From Antarcticimicrobium sp. (GTDB lineage Bacteria; Pseudomonadota; Alphaproteobacteria; Rhodobacterales; Rhodobacteraceae): a stretch of DNA of 64,000 nt. Below, in pieces: positions 63,229-64,000 of this stretch. Numbering within the stretch: the first letter of the stretch is position 1; each line of letters opens with the position of its first letter. Position numbers and translations under genes: made by a program. The stretch spans positions 1-64,000 of the forward strand of contig NZ_JARGPK010000014.1 in the NCBI RefSeq assembly GCF_029212575.1, written 5' to 3'. The notes under the pieces were generated by a model. The model was not told the origin of the DNA and made no database searches. It saw nothing but the letters and a program-made list of their open reading frames with translations.

Positions 63229-64000
63229 ATGGATCTTGGGATTTCGGGAAAACGCGCGCTGGTTTGCGCCAGCAGCAAGGGGCTGGGCCTGGGCTGTGCC
63301 GAGGCGCTGGCCGCCGCTGGCGTGAACCTGGTGATGAACGCGCGCGGCGCCGAGGCGCTGGAGGCCAGCGCGCAGGCGATCCGCGACGCCCACGGGGTCG
63401 AGGTGGCGACCGTGGCCTGCGACGTGACAACGCCGGAAGGGCAGGCGGCGGTTCTCGCGGCGGCCGAGGGGGCCGACATCCTGGTCAACAACGCCGGCGG
63501 CCCGCCGCCGGGCATGTGGACCGATTGGGAGCGCGAGGATTTCATCAAGGCGCTGGATTCCAACATGTTGACGCCGATTTCCTTCATCAAAGGGTTGGTG
63601 CCGGCGATGATGGAGCGTGGCTGGGGCCGGGTGGTCAACATCACCAGCCAGACGGTGCGCGCGCCGATCCCGGTGTTGGGGCTGTCGAACGCCGCCCGCG
63701 CCGGGCTGACCGGCTATGTCGCGGGCACCGCGCGGCAGGTGGCGGGCAAGGGCGTGACGATCAACAACCTGCTGCCGGGCATCCATGCCACCGACCGCGC
63801 AGATGCGCTCGACAGCGGCGTCGCCAAGCAGCAGGGCATCAGCATCGAAGAGGCCCGCGCGCAGCGCGCCGCGACGATCCCCGCCGAGAGGTATGGCACC
63901 CGGGAAGAGTTCGGCGCGGCCTGCGCCTTTCTGTGTTCCCGGCACGCCGGATTCATTGTCGGCCAGAACATCCTGCTGGACGGTGGCGGCGTGAACCTGA
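63229..64000 (+). CDS. SDR family oxidoreductase, truncated by window end
   Basis: MDLGISGKRALVCASSKGLGLGCAEALAAAGVNLVMNARG...ADILVNNAGGPPPGMWTDWEREDFIKALDSNMLTPISFIKGLVPAMMERGWGRVVNITSQTV; open to the window edge, so absent from the ORF track. Confidence 0.88.
   Translation, partial: MDLGISGKRALVCASSKGLGLGCAEALAAAGVNLVMNARGAEALEASAQAIRDAHGVEVATVACDVTTPEGQAAVLAAAEGADILVNNAGGPPPGMWTDWEREDFIKALDSNMLTPISFIKGLVPAMMERGWGRVVNITSQTVRAPIPVLGLSNAARAGLTGYVAGTARQVAGKGVTINNLLPGIHATDRADALDSGVAKQQGISIEEARAQRAATIPAERYGTREEFGAACAFLCSRHAGFIVGQNILLDGGGVNL

Overview
This is a GC-rich 64 kb alphaproteobacterial chromosomal segment. It looks like Rhodobacteraceae/Roseobacter-group DNA, inferred from gene content and codon bias. 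From left to right it contains: a dipeptide/oligopeptide ABC transporter (permease fragment and substrate-binding protein on -, dual ATPase on +); an ArgE-like deacetylase and three tandem M20 amidohydrolases; a glycosyltransferase, waaA and moaA; a DNA-alkylation-repair protein; an FkbM methyltransferase broken by one in-frame TAA; glmS-glmU and gph; an MmgE/PrpD protein; a DegT/DnrJ aminotransferase; an orphan PAS-histidine kinase; a leucine catabolic (liu/mcc) operon with an excellent palindromic operator overlapping a sigma70-type promoter; a complete nuoA-N Complex I operon interleaved with at least eight extra ORFs, including two tiny membrane ORFs missing from the supplied ORF track; birA-coaX-rnj; a DEAD-box helicase; an RTX protein next to two tandem GT2-like glycosyltransferases; prfC; a small NTF2-like gene with a GAAC-N7-GAAC (LexA-type) motif; a Hint-domain protein with Ser at the usual Cys position; and a truncated SDR oxidoreductase. 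I saw no tRNA, rRNA, CRISPR array, transposase or prophage. The best candidates for something under-described are the supernumerary ORFs woven into the nuo operon by 1-4 nt stop/start overlaps, the structured intercistronic hairpins, and a dispersed GGAGTATTT...GAAGAAG intergenic element. All calls come from reading the sequence and ORF translations; no database search was run.
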